This document shows, piece after piece, positions 24,130 through 32,103 of a stretch of 55,972 nucleotides of DNA; within the stretch, counting starts at the first letter, position 1; each line of letters begins with the position of its first letter. The position numbers and the translations under genes are program-made. The notes under the pieces were generated by a model. That model was not told the origin of the DNA and did no database searches. It saw only the letters and a list, made by a program, of their open reading frames with translations. Origin of the DNA: Clostridiaceae bacterium BRH_c20a (GTDB lineage Bacteria > Bacillota > Peptococcia > Peptococcales > BICA1-8); assembly GCA_000961765.1 (NCBI GenBank), contig LADT01000041.1, forward strand, positions 1-55,972, read 5' to 3'.

Positions 24130-24822
24130 CTAATATAAAAACTTGCTTATCCCCCGAGCAATAGCTTGAGCAAATTTATGTTGGAAGTCTGCTATGCAAA
24201 GCATAGAGCGATCCTTAGCATTAGATAAATATCCTAATTCAACTATTACTGTTATACAGGATGTATTATTTAACAGATAATAATTGCCGGGGAGAGCCTG
24301 CCTTCTAGTATTTCTGACCTGAATTAATTCTCCTTGGATAGACTGAGCTAACCTTCTACCGCTATCACTTTCCGGATGGTAAAAAGTCTGGGAACCGAAA
24401 AATTCTTTATTACGATCACTATTGCAATGGATACTAATTAAAAGCTGGGCATTTTTCTCTTTAGATAATTGGGCTCGCTGCCATAGAGATGCCCTCTGAT
24501 ATGACCCATTATCCTTCCAATCCACAAGATTTGTATCCTTGGTCCTTGTCATAATGACTCTATATCCTTTTTGTTTAAGAATTTTCTCTAATCTTTTAGC
24601 AATATCAAGGTTAATTTCTTTTTCGCAGATATCCCCGGCAACTGCACCCGGGTCCCTACCACCGTGTCCTGCATCAATAACTATTATTGTCTTCCCACTA
24701 GCTGATACAGCGCTTATTTGGTTATAAAAAAATGGCCCTATTTGTGTTAAAAAAGCACCTGCTATAAACATTATTAAGATTAAGATATATTCTATTTTCC
24801 TCTTAAAAATAATAATCAGCAT
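24130..24822 (-). CDS. cwlD: CwlD-like N-acetylmuramoyl-L-alanine amidase (amidase_3)
   Basis: This 230-residue zinc amidase has an N-terminal signal-anchor helix (about residues 10-27). IVIDAGHGGRDPGAV holds the first zinc His and CEKEINLDIAKRL the zinc Glu. LLISIHCNSD has the second zinc His, and VIVELGYLSNAKD the catalytic Glu. Size and the single catalytic domain behind an anchor are typical of CwlD, which with PdaA makes muramic-delta-lactam in spore cortex; general division amidases are usually larger. The start ATG has a weak ribosome site (GGTGAT). Upstream 24823-24899 shows nothing else. Confidence 0.82.
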   Translation of the reverse strand: MLIIIFKRKIEYILILIMFIAGAFLTQIGPFFYNQISAVSASGKTIIVIDAGHGGRDPGAVAGDICEKEINLDIAKRLEKILKQKGYRVIMTRTKDTNLVDWKDNGSYQRASLWQRAQLSKEKNAQLLISIHCNSDRNKEFFGSQTFYHPESDSGRRLAQSIQGELIQVRNTRRQALPGNYYLLNNTSCITVIVELGYLSNAKDRSMLCIADFQHKFAQAIARGISKFLY

Positions 24823-24895
24823 TACACAATCACCTAAATTAGAATAACTAATTAAAAGTATCCCTTCTGATTATTTAAAATTACAGGAAAATAAT

Positions 24896-24918
24896 AGAAG
24901 ATGCCCCAAGGGAGCATC
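24896..24918 (-). terminator. Terminator of nrfHA
   Basis: Stem GATGCTCC/GGGGCATC on the minus strand (one G-U pair), loop CTT, then TTCTATTTTCC, just after the nrfA stop. Confidence 0.75.
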
Positions 24919-24926
24919 CTCTCAAT

Positions 24927-26228
24927 TTACTCAGACCCGCGGGCTTGACGGGCAGCTTGGATTGCACGGTGGGCAAAATCGATAGATTTGCCGATGTAAT
25001 TTAATCCTTCAGCTGGATTATGAAAGCCCATACTGTTTTCCGCCGACATCCAATCCCACAGCCATTGACTTTGACGATGATACTCCTGAGCCTCTTTGAT
25101 TAATTCCTCATTAGCTCCTGTATAAGCTAAAGATAGTTGGATTTCTTTGACCGCTTCTACATTACGATCGGCAGAAATCTTTAATAAATTGTAGTTATTA
25201 TCCTGAATATGATATACCCGTTCCTTGATATACTCAGAGTCCTGCCGATGACAAACATGACAGCTTTCCTCAATTGTTCTTAAGGGGCTAGCTAAAAAAT
25301 GGGATGTAATTTTTACATTACCTTGTTTAACATAGGGCATATGACAGTCAGCACATGCAACACCGGCAGCCTGGTGGGTACTATTCATAAAGAACTCATA
25401 ATCAGGATGCTGGGCTTTTAATACAGGAGTTTGACTATCAGGATGAACCCAATCTACAAATTGATTTTCAGCATATTCATCAGACCGAAAATATTCATAA
25501 ACCTCCTCTGGCTTCATGCCCTCTACACTTTCGCCCCAAGGGAAGGTAACTACCTTTTTATCAGGTGTAAAATAATATTCCACATGGCACTGTGCACAAA
25601 CCAAAGTACGCATTTCCTGACGGCTTGCCTGATCCACATCTTTCCCCATCTTAAATAAGGCTTCCCTAAGAGCAGGCCGCGTTATCCGCAAAGCCATATT
25701 TTTAGGGTCATGACAGTCAGAGCAAGCAATAGCATGCTTGATTCTTTCATCCTTCACCTTATAGAAATCCAGACTGTAAAACTCATCACCATATTCCTCT
25801 AGCAGTTCTGGTATATTTGCCGATTTGCAGGTTAAACAGACTGCCCCTGATTTTTTTCTAGCAGGATTTATCTCACCTATATCCTGAACAGCATAGGGGT
25901 GACCTCTTTCTTCCTTATATTCCTCCCCAAAACCGTAGCCCTTAAATAAGGTAGTCATTTCCGGAAATTCTTCTAATTTACTAAAGGGGTCATTGCCACC
26001 GTATTTTGTACGGATTACTGGTGCTTCTGCAGCGTCCCGGTAGCTCTCATAATGCCGGGGATAATGCTCCCCCCACACGGCTGGGTCTGTTTCCTTTTCT
26101 CCAATTGGGGGAAGATTGGGCCCCTCTCTTAGTACAACCCTGTTTTGATTATAAAAATACGCCATACCACCCAGTGCAAGCAATAGTGCTATAATTGAAC
26201 CTACTATAATAGACCTTTTCCCAACCAT
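24927..26228 (-). CDS. nrfA: Ammonia-forming cytochrome c nitrite reductase NrfA
   Basis: This 433-residue pentaheme enzyme reduces nitrite to ammonium with six electrons outside the membrane. An N-terminal hydrophobic helix serves as signal or anchor. Heme motifs in order: CLTCK (the catalytic heme with Lys ligand, about residue 130), CSDCH, CAQCH, CADCH and CHVCH. VEYYFTPDKKVVTFPWGE carries the conserved active-site Tyr region, and NSTHQAAGVACADCH the distal His. It is 18 bp downstream of nrfH, so the pair forms one operon ending in a terminator. It gives the host respiratory ammonification or nitrite detoxification. Confidence 0.97.
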   Translation of the reverse strand: MVGKRSIIVGSIIALLLALGGMAYFYNQNRVVLREGPNLPPIGEKETDPAVWGEHYPRHYESYRDAAEAPVIRTKYGGNDPFSKLEEFPEMTTLFKGYGFGEEYKEERGHPYAVQDIGEINPARKKSGAVCLTCKSANIPELLEEYGDEFYSLDFYKVKDERIKHAIACSDCHDPKNMALRITRPALREALFKMGKDVDQASRQEMRTLVCAQCHVEYYFTPDKKVVTFPWGESVEGMKPEEVYEYFRSDEYAENQFVDWVHPDSQTPVLKAQHPDYEFFMNSTHQAAGVACADCHMPYVKQGNVKITSHFLASPLRTIEESCHVCHRQDSEYIKERVYHIQDNNYNLLKISADRNVEAVKEIQLSLAYTGANEELIKEAQEYHRQSQWLWDWMSAENSMGFHNPAEGLNYIGKSIDFAHRAIQAARQARGSE

Positions 26229-26246
26229 AATCCAACTCCTTTCCTA

Positions 26247-26687
26247 TTAGTCCATTCCCAGCGGAGGGGGATGGGGTGTATTGCGGTGACATCTAAAGCA
26301 GTAAACCCCTTCTTCATCCTTGGTATCACCCACAATTCTTAATAAATCACTATGGCATGAAAGACAGTTTTCATGAACCACCTCACTGCCATGACCAGAT
26401 ATTAAAAATGACCTGGGAATTTGCCCTGTAATAGTTTCCAATGCATCCCGGGAGCCTGTATAAGCCTTATAAAAGGCACCTCGTACAAGGTCATGGGGAA
26501 TATGACAATCACCACAGCTAGCAACCTCTCTATGGGCTGAGTGATACCAGGTTTCCACCCATGGCTCCATAAAATGGCACGATCCGCAAAACTCAGGGCC
26601 ATCTAGCATATTATTTAAGGGCGGCAGCTTTACCGCCAAAATACTCAATAAACCCAAGGAGATAAGGATAAGGATTAACTTTTTCAT
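26247..26687 (-). CDS. nrfH: Quinol-oxidising tetraheme cytochrome NrfH
   Basis: This 146-residue NapC/NirT-family protein takes electrons from the menaquinol pool and passes them to NrfA. One N-terminal membrane helix (KKLILILISLGLLSILAV) precedes four heme motifs: CGSCH, CGDCH, CLSCH and CFRCH. The conserved CGSCHFMEPWV with Met as heme ligand is the NrfH signature. It is first in the operon. The promoter region (26700-26765) is AT-rich, contains TATAAA near 26714, and has no recognisable regulator site. Confidence 0.95.
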   Translation of the reverse strand: MKKLILILISLGLLSILAVKLPPLNNMLDGPEFCGSCHFMEPWVETWYHSAHREVASCGDCHIPHDLVRGAFYKAYTGSRDALETITGQIPRSFLISGHGSEVVHENCLSCHSDLLRIVGDTKDEEGVYCFRCHRNTPHPPPLGMD

Positions 26688-26762
26688 TTAAAAATCCCTT
26701 CGCTGTTTTTTATTTATAATGTCACAAAAAGCGCTATTTAATACAAGATAACGGGAAATAGA

Positions 26763-26782
26763 AAGGCGCCCCATTGGGACGC
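26763..26782 (-). terminator. Terminator of the Ku gene
   Basis: Stem GCGTCCC/GGGGCGC (one G-U pair; 26766-26772 with 26776-26782), loop AAT, followed on the minus strand by CTTTCTATTT. Confidence 0.65.
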
Positions 26783-26804
26783 ATCTAAAATTATTTAATC
26801 TAGC

Positions 26805-26866
26805 AAAGCGAAATCTTAATCCGGAGTAGCCAAATCTTAACCTTAGCCTAAACCTAAACCTTAACC
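26805..26866. repeat. (AAGGTT)n composite repeat at the Ku 3' end
   Basis: Imperfect CTTAACC and CTAAACC units follow TCTAGCAAAGCGAAATC. The array reaches into the last codons of the Ku gene, whose C-terminal residues EEVKV are written by it. Confidence 0.65.
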
Positions 26867-27678
26867 TCTTCTTTCTTCCTCCTCCCCCGCTTTTTCGGTT
26901 TTTCCTTAGCTTCTTCCACTTTAGCTAAGCTGGCCCTTAAAGCCTCCATTAAATCAACTACTGTAGCCGCTTCCGGCTGCTCGGGAATAGCAATTTCTTG
27001 ACCCCGGATTTTGGCTTCAATTAATTCTAACAAGGCTTCTCGATACTGACTCTTATACTTTTCAGGGTTAAACCCTGTACTCAAGCTGTTAATCAAATTT
27101 TTAGCCATCTCTAATTCGCTTTCATTAACCTTGACCTCTTTCATCAACTCAGGCATCATCTCTGGCGAACGGATTTCTGAAGGATAAAAAATGGTTTCCA
27201 TTAATAAGGCATTTTCGTAGAGCCTCACACAAGCCAGAGTTTCCTTTGACCTTAAAACTACCCTGGCAATAGCGATTTTCCCTGTCTCCTGCATAGCCAT
27301 ATATAGCAGATTGTAGGGTTTATGGCCTAATTCTGTTGGTGCTAGAAAATAAGATTTAACAAAGTAGATCGGGTCAATTTCCGATAAGTCTACAAAATCA
27401 ATAATTTCAATAGCCTTTACACTCTCTAAAGGGATTTTAGCAAAATCCTCATCCTCCATGATAACAAAATGGCCCGATTCATATTCATAGCCTTTTACCA
27501 TTTCACCATTTTCCAACTTTTCATCACAAACTGGGCAATATCTCTGGTAATTTATTGGTGATTTACACTCCTTATGCAGAAAACGGAATTTTATATCATT
27601 AGATTCTGTTGCCGTATACAATTTAATAGGGATATTTACTAAACCGAAAGAGATTGCTCCTTTCCAAATAGGCCGCAT
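26854..27678 (-). CDS. ku: Ku, DNA double-strand break end-binding protein
   Basis: This 274-residue Ku homodimer subunit threads onto DNA ends for non-homologous end joining. The N-terminal RPIWKGAISFGLVNIPIKLY is the Ku signature. CKSPINYQRYCPVCDEKL forms a zinc-like element. The dimerisation arm lies around KSYFLAPTELGHKPYNLL. The C-terminal tail is basic (KEKPKKRGRRKKEE), as in Ku proteins that use it for DNA or ligase contact. ATG at 27678 is eight bases after GGAGG. No LigD is in the window. Sporulating bacteria use NHEJ during germination, when only one chromosome copy exists. Confidence 0.96.
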   Translation of the reverse strand: MRPIWKGAISFGLVNIPIKLYTATESNDIKFRFLHKECKSPINYQRYCPVCDEKLENGEMVKGYEYESGHFVIMEDEDFAKIPLESVKAIEIIDFVDLSEIDPIYFVKSYFLAPTELGHKPYNLLYMAMQETGKIAIARVVLRSKETLACVRLYENALLMETIFYPSEIRSPEMMPELMKEVKVNESELEMAKNLINSLSTGFNPEKYKSQYREALLELIEAKIRGQEIAIPEQPEAATVVDLMEALRASLAKVEEAKEKPKKRGRRKKEEVKV

Positions 27679-27719
27679 AACCATCACCTCCGTTTTTAGC
27701 TTTTCACCCTATATAATTT

Positions 27720-28619
27720 TCATGCAAGAGAAGGAGTTTTTTCTCCTTCCTTACGCAAAAGCAAAATACTAAAGAAAATCAAGATACTCCCAGCAATCTG
27801 CAGCAAAGTAAACTTCTCTCCTAAAAATAAAAATACCAATAATAAGGTAAGGGGTATCTCAGCTGTAGAAATTATCGAAGCTTTGCTAGAGCCAATATAG
27901 GATATCCCGCGCATTAAAAGGAAAAAAGGAATAATTGAACAAAGAACGGCAACGGTACCACCGAACAACCAGGTAACCCTTGAAATTCCTGTTATGTGTA
28001 TTAAGTTGGGGAAAACCAGGTTAATGAAAATAATACCCGTAGTAGAACCAAATTGGGCAAAAGCAGTTACTTTCCAAGGGGATAACGTTTGCAAAGCCTT
28101 TTCACTGAGCAAATTTAAAATTGCATATGCTAATGCAGCTATAAACCCTAATAAAAGCCCTGTGTTATTTATTCCGGTACCACTTAACTTCATTATTTTA
28201 GAAGCTAAGGCCACTCCAAAAAAGCCGAAAGCCAAAGCTATCATTTGTTTAGAGCTGATTTTTTGCCCAAAAATTAATACAGTTCCCATAGCTACAAAAA
28301 CAGGATAGGTATATAAAAGCAGAGTTGCAATACCACCAGGAATATACTGCAAAGATAAGTTATAACAGGTAACAGTACCTAAACTTCCAATGAGACCAAT
28401 AGGAGCAAGGATTTTTAATTCTTGCCATTTAAGATGCAACGAACTAGGGGAGAGTAGCAGCAAACCAAAAAATAGTATTAGAGAAGCTATAATACTTTGG
28501 GTAAATATAATCTCCCAGGCTAAGGCTCCTCGTTGATAAGCATTTACAATTATTAAAGGTGTTGAAGCAAAGGCAGCTGCTGATAATAGGGTAAAGACAA
28601 TTCCTTTTTGATAATCCAT
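27720..28619 (-). CDS. EamA-family (DMT) transporter
   Basis: About 299 residues with ten predicted hydrophobic helices in two EamA repeats. The first repeat has IVNAYQRGALAWEIIFTQ and GLIGSLGTVTCYNLSLQYIPGG; the second has NTGLLLGFIAALAYAILNLLSEKAL and ISYIGSSKASIISTAEIPLT. Family members export or import amino acids, nucleotides or sugars; the substrate cannot be told. ATG at 28619 lies five bases after GGAGG. Divergent from the protease gene. Confidence 0.88.
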   Translation of the reverse strand: MDYQKGIVFTLLSAAAFASTPLIIVNAYQRGALAWEIIFTQSIIASLILFFGLLLLSPSSLHLKWQELKILAPIGLIGSLGTVTCYNLSLQYIPGGIATLLLYTYPVFVAMGTVLIFGQKISSKQMIALAFGFFGVALASKIMKLSGTGINNTGLLLGFIAALAYAILNLLSEKALQTLSPWKVTAFAQFGSTTGIIFINLVFPNLIHITGISRVTWLFGGTVAVLCSIIPFFLLMRGISYIGSSKASIISTAEIPLTLLLVFLFLGEKFTLLQIAGSILIFFSILLLRKEGEKTPSLA

Positions 28620-28765
28620 GGTAACCTCCAAAATATATTTCAATTAAATCTATACAATATCTAATTTTACCTAATCTAGACCAAAAAAAAATATTTATTT
28701 TGCTCTTCGACAAATAATGTTTTGTTTTTTAGTGTTTAGTATATATAATATTGAGGGATAAACTA

Positions 28766-30253
28766 GTGATTGGGGTGCCGGTTTTGAAAAGAACTATTTT
28801 TATTTTTATTTTTATTTTAATCTTTATTTTAGGATTTCCTCTGCAGCCTGCCTTAGCCGAAAACGATAACAGTCAATTAGTTGAAGAAATCCAAGATATC
28901 CTTTGGAAGCATTATGTGGAAACAGTTCCTTTAAGTTTATTGCAGCAAACAACAGTAGATGATGTAATAGCCACCTTAGGAGACCCTTATACCCGTTATC
29001 TTACAAATGATGAATTCCGGGAATTTTGGCTCTCAATAGAAGGGAAATTTGCAGGCGTCGGCATAGTTATTGATTTAATAGATGACAATGTCACGGTTAC
29101 TGATGTGATTACTGGTACACCTGCTGCTAGGGTCAATATTCAGAAGGGTGATATTATTTCCCACGTGGATAACCAGTCTGTTAAGAGCCTTGATTTCGAA
29201 AAAGTCAAAGATCTTTTCAGAGGCAAACCTGGGACGTATATTAAAATCAGAACTTACCGTCCTTGGACTGACACATACCTTTCCTACCTTTTAACCAGAG
29301 AATACATTGTCTTAAAACCTATAGAAACTAATATTCTAGCTAAAAATATTGGTTACATCAAGCTTTTAGATTTTAACCAAGAAGCAGCCCAAGAATTTTC
29401 CCGACAGCTAAGCAGATTTAAAGATCTGGGGGTTAAAGGACTTATTTTAGATTTAAGGGATAATCCCGGAGGCTTAATTGGTGCTGCGCTAGACATATCT
29501 CGAGACATCCTCCCCCCTGGTGGCTTTGTTAAATTGTACTATCGGGGAGAAAAACCGGAGTTAATTACTACTGTAGGTACTACTGATGATCTCATTCCCT
29601 TAATAGTTTTAGTAAATAAAGAAACAGCAAGTGCCGCCGAGATACTAGCAGGAGCCATCCAAGACACAAATGCCGGAATCATAATTGGTACTGATACCTA
29701 TGGTAAAGCAACAGTCCAAAGTCTAGTTCCTCTAGTTAACGGAGGAGCTTTAAAATTTACCTCTGGAAAATATTTGACTCCAAAGGGCCGTCAAATTAAT
29801 AAAATTGGTTTAAAGCCGGATTTTTATATTCCAGATTCCCACAATCAGATTATAGAGGCTATTTGGATGTTGAATAACAAAGTCCATAATAGCCTGACAT
29901 ATCAGTTAAATAATGACTTGTATGTTATTAACAGCAAAGTAAAAAGCCTTACAGTAAAACCCTATCTAAATAAAGGTAATTTTATGGTTCCCCTTAGAAG
30001 TACTGTGGAAAGTCTAGGTGGCAAAATAAAATTTACGGCTCCTGATAATATCCAGCTTACCTTTGGTGAAGATATAGTAAAATTTAAACTTAATTCAAGC
30101 TATTTTACCCTAAATGGAAAAAGGCACATTTTTCCTGTAACACCTACTCTTAAAAATCAACACACCATGATTCCTGTTCGGGCTATCAGCCAGCTTTTAG
30201 GGGCCACTGTAGAGTGGCGGCCTACCACAGGCCAGGTTATTATTTCACGCTAA
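28766..30253 (+). CDS. S41 C-terminal processing peptidase with stalk domain
   Basis: About 495 residues. A signal peptide (very hydrophobic, ending PALAEN) is followed by a short N-terminal domain, a PDZ domain (GVGIVIDLIDDNVTVTDVI, about 94-160), and the S41 protease core with GYIKLLDFNQ and LRDNPGG. The catalytic serine is in ETASAAEILAGAIQDT and the lysine in TDTYGKATVQS. After residue about 395 comes a copper-amine-oxidase-N/stalk domain (MVPLRSTVESLGG, then MIPVRAISQLLGATVEW), frequent in Firmicutes surface proteins. It probably acts at the cell surface. GTG at 28766 follows GAGGG; a TTG at 28784 is an alternative start. Confidence 0.9.
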   Translation: MIGVPVLKRTIFIFIFILIFILGFPLQPALAENDNSQLVEEIQDILWKHYVETVPLSLLQQTTVDDVIATLGDPYTRYLTNDEFREFWLSIEGKFAGVGIVIDLIDDNVTVTDVITGTPAARVNIQKGDIISHVDNQSVKSLDFEKVKDLFRGKPGTYIKIRTYRPWTDTYLSYLLTREYIVLKPIETNILAKNIGYIKLLDFNQEAAQEFSRQLSRFKDLGVKGLILDLRDNPGGLIGAALDISRDILPPGGFVKLYYRGEKPELITTVGTTDDLIPLIVLVNKETASAAEILAGAIQDTNAGIIIGTDTYGKATVQSLVPLVNGGALKFTSGKYLTPKGRQINKIGLKPDFYIPDSHNQIIEAIWMLNNKVHNSLTYQLNNDLYVINSKVKSLTVKPYLNKGNFMVPLRSTVESLGGKIKFTAPDNIQLTFGEDIVKFKLNSSYFTLNGKRHIFPVTPTLKNQHTMIPVRAISQLLGATVEWRPTTGQVIISR

Positions 30254-30277
30254 AAAAACACCTAAATGGAAAAGTAC

Positions 30278-30318
30278 TTAAAAAGTGTCGTTCTGAACAA
30301 AATCCAGAACGGCACTTT
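30278..30318 (+). terminator. Terminator of the S41 protease gene
   Basis: Long stem AAAAGTGTCGTTCTG with CAGAACGGCACTTTT (one bulge), loop of nine bases, followed by TG. Confidence 0.7.
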
Positions 30319-30415
30319 TGTGATAGCAAACATATTATATTTAATAATAATGTGAACAGTGGTCAGACCAGATGCATAAGCTATAGTATATCTCTTATAA
30401 GGAGTGAGTGGACTT

Positions 30416-30853
30416 ATGCAAACCTGGGATAAAATCTATATAAATATAAAAGAGCTCTTAAGCCAGAAAAAAAGAAGAGCCCAAAGCCTCTGGTCTATTG
30501 CTCACATTTTAAATAACCCTTCCTCTGAATATATTTTTTGGGATTTGTGGAGAACCGAAATTCACCATGCCATAGGTTTAAATAAACTATTGCAAAGCCT
30601 TGGTTATTCCCAAATTAAGCTTATGGAAAAAAATAGCATAGGAATTTTTGATATTGGGGCAGAAATAGAACAAATCATAGCTGATAAAGAAAAATGGCTG
30701 CCTATCTTAGAAAAAATATCAGAAGAAACCTTTGGCAATGAAATCCATTACACATTACTGGGAATATTGACCGATGACCTGGTCAGTATCGAAAAATTAA
30801 AGGATTTCCTAACAAAAACTTCCCGTCATTCTGAGCGTTGTGAAGAATCTTAG
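30416..30853 (+). CDS. Unknown helical protein with repeat-derived C-terminus
   Basis: About 145 residues, mostly helical and soluble, with WSIAHILNN, WDLWRTEIHHAIGLNKLLQS and WLPILEKISEETFGNEIHYTLLGILTDD. The two HH/EIH segments could suggest a ferritin-like or metal site, but I do not recognise the family. The last eleven residues (TSRHSERCEES) are not native: they are the translation of a dispersed repeat that begins with GTCATTCTGAG at 30825. ATG at 30416 is behind GGAG at a long spacing. The original C-terminus may be lost. Confidence 0.6.
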   Translation: MQTWDKIYINIKELLSQKKRRAQSLWSIAHILNNPSSEYIFWDLWRTEIHHAIGLNKLLQSLGYSQIKLMEKNSIGIFDIGAEIEQIIADKEKWLPILEKISEETFGNEIHYTLLGILTDDLVSIEKLKDFLTKTSRHSERCEES

Positions 30854-30892
30854 GCTCCTGCGTTCATTCCGTACCTCAGGATGACAGGATGA
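30825..30892. repeat. GTCATTCTGAG...CTCAGGATGAC inverted-repeat element
   Basis: The ends GTCATTCTGAG (30825-30835) and CTCAGGATGAC (30875-30885) are imperfect inverted repeats, followed by a second AGGATGAC. This is the widespread element whose translation gives HSERSEES-like tails. It overlaps the 3' end of the preceding gene. Confidence 0.8.
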
Positions 30893-30951
30893 CATATAGC
30901 CTGGATTCTAGTTATCTTCTACTAACGGTAGGGAAAAACAGAAGCTAGCAA

Positions 30952-31185
30952 TTAAATAGAAAAAGAGTTGGGAGAGTTGATTAAAAGGATGATATTCGCA
31001 ATCATAAAGTTCAACATATAGAATGCTGTATTTTGACCATTAATAATTACATTTGCATCATCAATTGTACCGGTTACTTTTTCCAAGCTAGGCAGAAAAT
31101 TATAGACAAAAATTATTAACATAAAGACATATATCTTTTTGGTCCTAAAAAACTTATAGATTTCATTTTTAACAAGATTCAGCAT
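30952..31185 (-). pseudogene. Truncated ABC-2 type permease
   Basis: Only 77 residues remain of a permease that normally has about 240. The N-terminus (LVKNEIYKFFRTKKIYVFMLII) is typical of bacitracin/lantibiotic-type ABC-2 permeases, followed by part of the first external loop and second helix (AFYMLNFMIANIILL). It then ends in an unrelated NSPNSFSI and a stop. It overlaps the end of the broken ATPase gene, as in the intact operon layout. Confidence 0.8.
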
Positions 31186-31739
31186 TATTGTTCCCCCCTG
31201 TTAGCTCGATAAAAAATTGTTCTAAGGTTTGATTTTGTGGAATTAAGTATTCCACTCTAACCTCATTATTTACACTATCCGAGGCTTATTTATTAAAGCT
31301 CTGGCAATTCCTAGACGCTGCTTCATACCTAAAGAGTACAACCTAACCTTATCCTGCGCCCTATCTTTAAGACCAACAATCTCTAATACTTCATTTATTT
31401 TTTTTTCCTTATATGAGGATGTAAGTTGGCAACCTGGGCTAGGTTATCATAAGCTGAAAGGTATTCATAAAATTTAGGGGTCTCGACAATGGCACCCACC
31501 TCTTTAATAGCATCATTAAAATCCTTCTTTATATCAAAGCCATTAATTTTGATAACTCCATTATCAGGATGAATAAGACTAAGTATCATCCTAATTGTTG
31601 TTGTCTTTCCCGCTCCATTTGGCCCAAGAAAACCAAAAACATCCCCAGCTTCCACTTGAAAGCTAACATCATCTACTACTTTTTTCCCTTTAAAGGATTT
31701 CGATAAATTCGAAACCTCAAGTACATAATTTTTATGCAC
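31169..31739 (-). pseudogene. Broken ABC transporter ATPase (BcrA-like)
   Basis: The N-terminal part is intact: LSKSFKGKKVVDDVSF, Walker A GPNGAGKTTT (about residues 38-47), and the Q-loop region through LHPHIRKKK. There a nine-A run throws the frame into a stop; in the next frame INEVLEIVGLKDRAQDKVRLYSLGMKQRLGIARAL follows, with the signature motif as YSLGMKQR. Directly after NKPR the Walker B motif and D-loop are missing, and the sequence jumps to the C-terminal VEYLIPQNQTLEQFFIELTGG. So the gene has both a frameshift and an internal deletion. It formed an exporter or drug-resistance pair with the permease remnant. Confidence 0.85.
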
Positions 31740-31828
31740 TGCTAATTCCTCCTCAATTTCAACTCTAAAACTATTATTGCCTGTAAAGCTTAAAATGGAC
31801 TTAGTAATATATTAAGAAATTATTAAAT

Positions 31829-31863
31829 AAAAAAAGCCCAGGTCTACAGAAGTAAACCTGGGC
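31829..31863 (-). terminator. Terminator-like hairpin upstream of the broken ABC gene
   Basis: Stem GCCCAGGT/ACCTGGGC (31836-31843 with 31856-31863), then a T run on the minus strand. No minus-strand gene ends before it, so it stands in the leader of the ATPase gene, where antibiotic-responsive attenuators are found. Confidence 0.6.
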
Positions 31864-31896
31864 TGCATGGAAATTTTAATAAAAAACATAATTATA

Positions 31897-31934
31897 ACCA
31901 CGGTCCCCTTCGGAGCACACGGATAAACACGGTT
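31897..31934. repeat. Dispersed 'ACCACGG...CACGG' repeat, copy 2
   Basis: The same element as 3141-3178 with a few changes; the hairpin arms are now TCCCC and GGAGC. Both copies run into GGTTAAAAA. Confidence 0.75.
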
Positions 31935-31941
31935 AAAAAGA

Positions 31942-32062
31942 TTAAGACTAAGGTTAAGGTTAAGGTTAAGGTTAAGGTTAAGGTTAAGGTTAAGCTTCCG
32001 CTTCCGCTTCGCTAGATAAATACTGAAAAACCTAACGAAGCGAAATCTAGTCCTACTTTAAC
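31942..32062. repeat. (TTAAGG)n composite repeat
   Basis: Seven or so AAGGTT hexamers, then CTTCCGCTTCCGCTTCGC and, after a gap, CCTAACGAAGCGAAATC facing the other way. The same parts as the other composite repeats, here upstream of splB. Confidence 0.8.
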
Positions 32063-32103
32063 CTAGTAACTAATTTTTAAAATAAACTTTTAGGAGAAAA
32101 AAC

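Noticed and set aside
27994-28308. A 104-codon + strand frame inside the EamA transporter gene.
   Set aside because: Antisense shadow with no ribosome site; the minus-strand frame has clear helices and EamA motifs.
31740-32103. A riboswitch or T-box before the ABC or splB gene.
   Set aside because: Apart from one hairpin and dispersed repeats I see no conserved riboswitch or T-box core.
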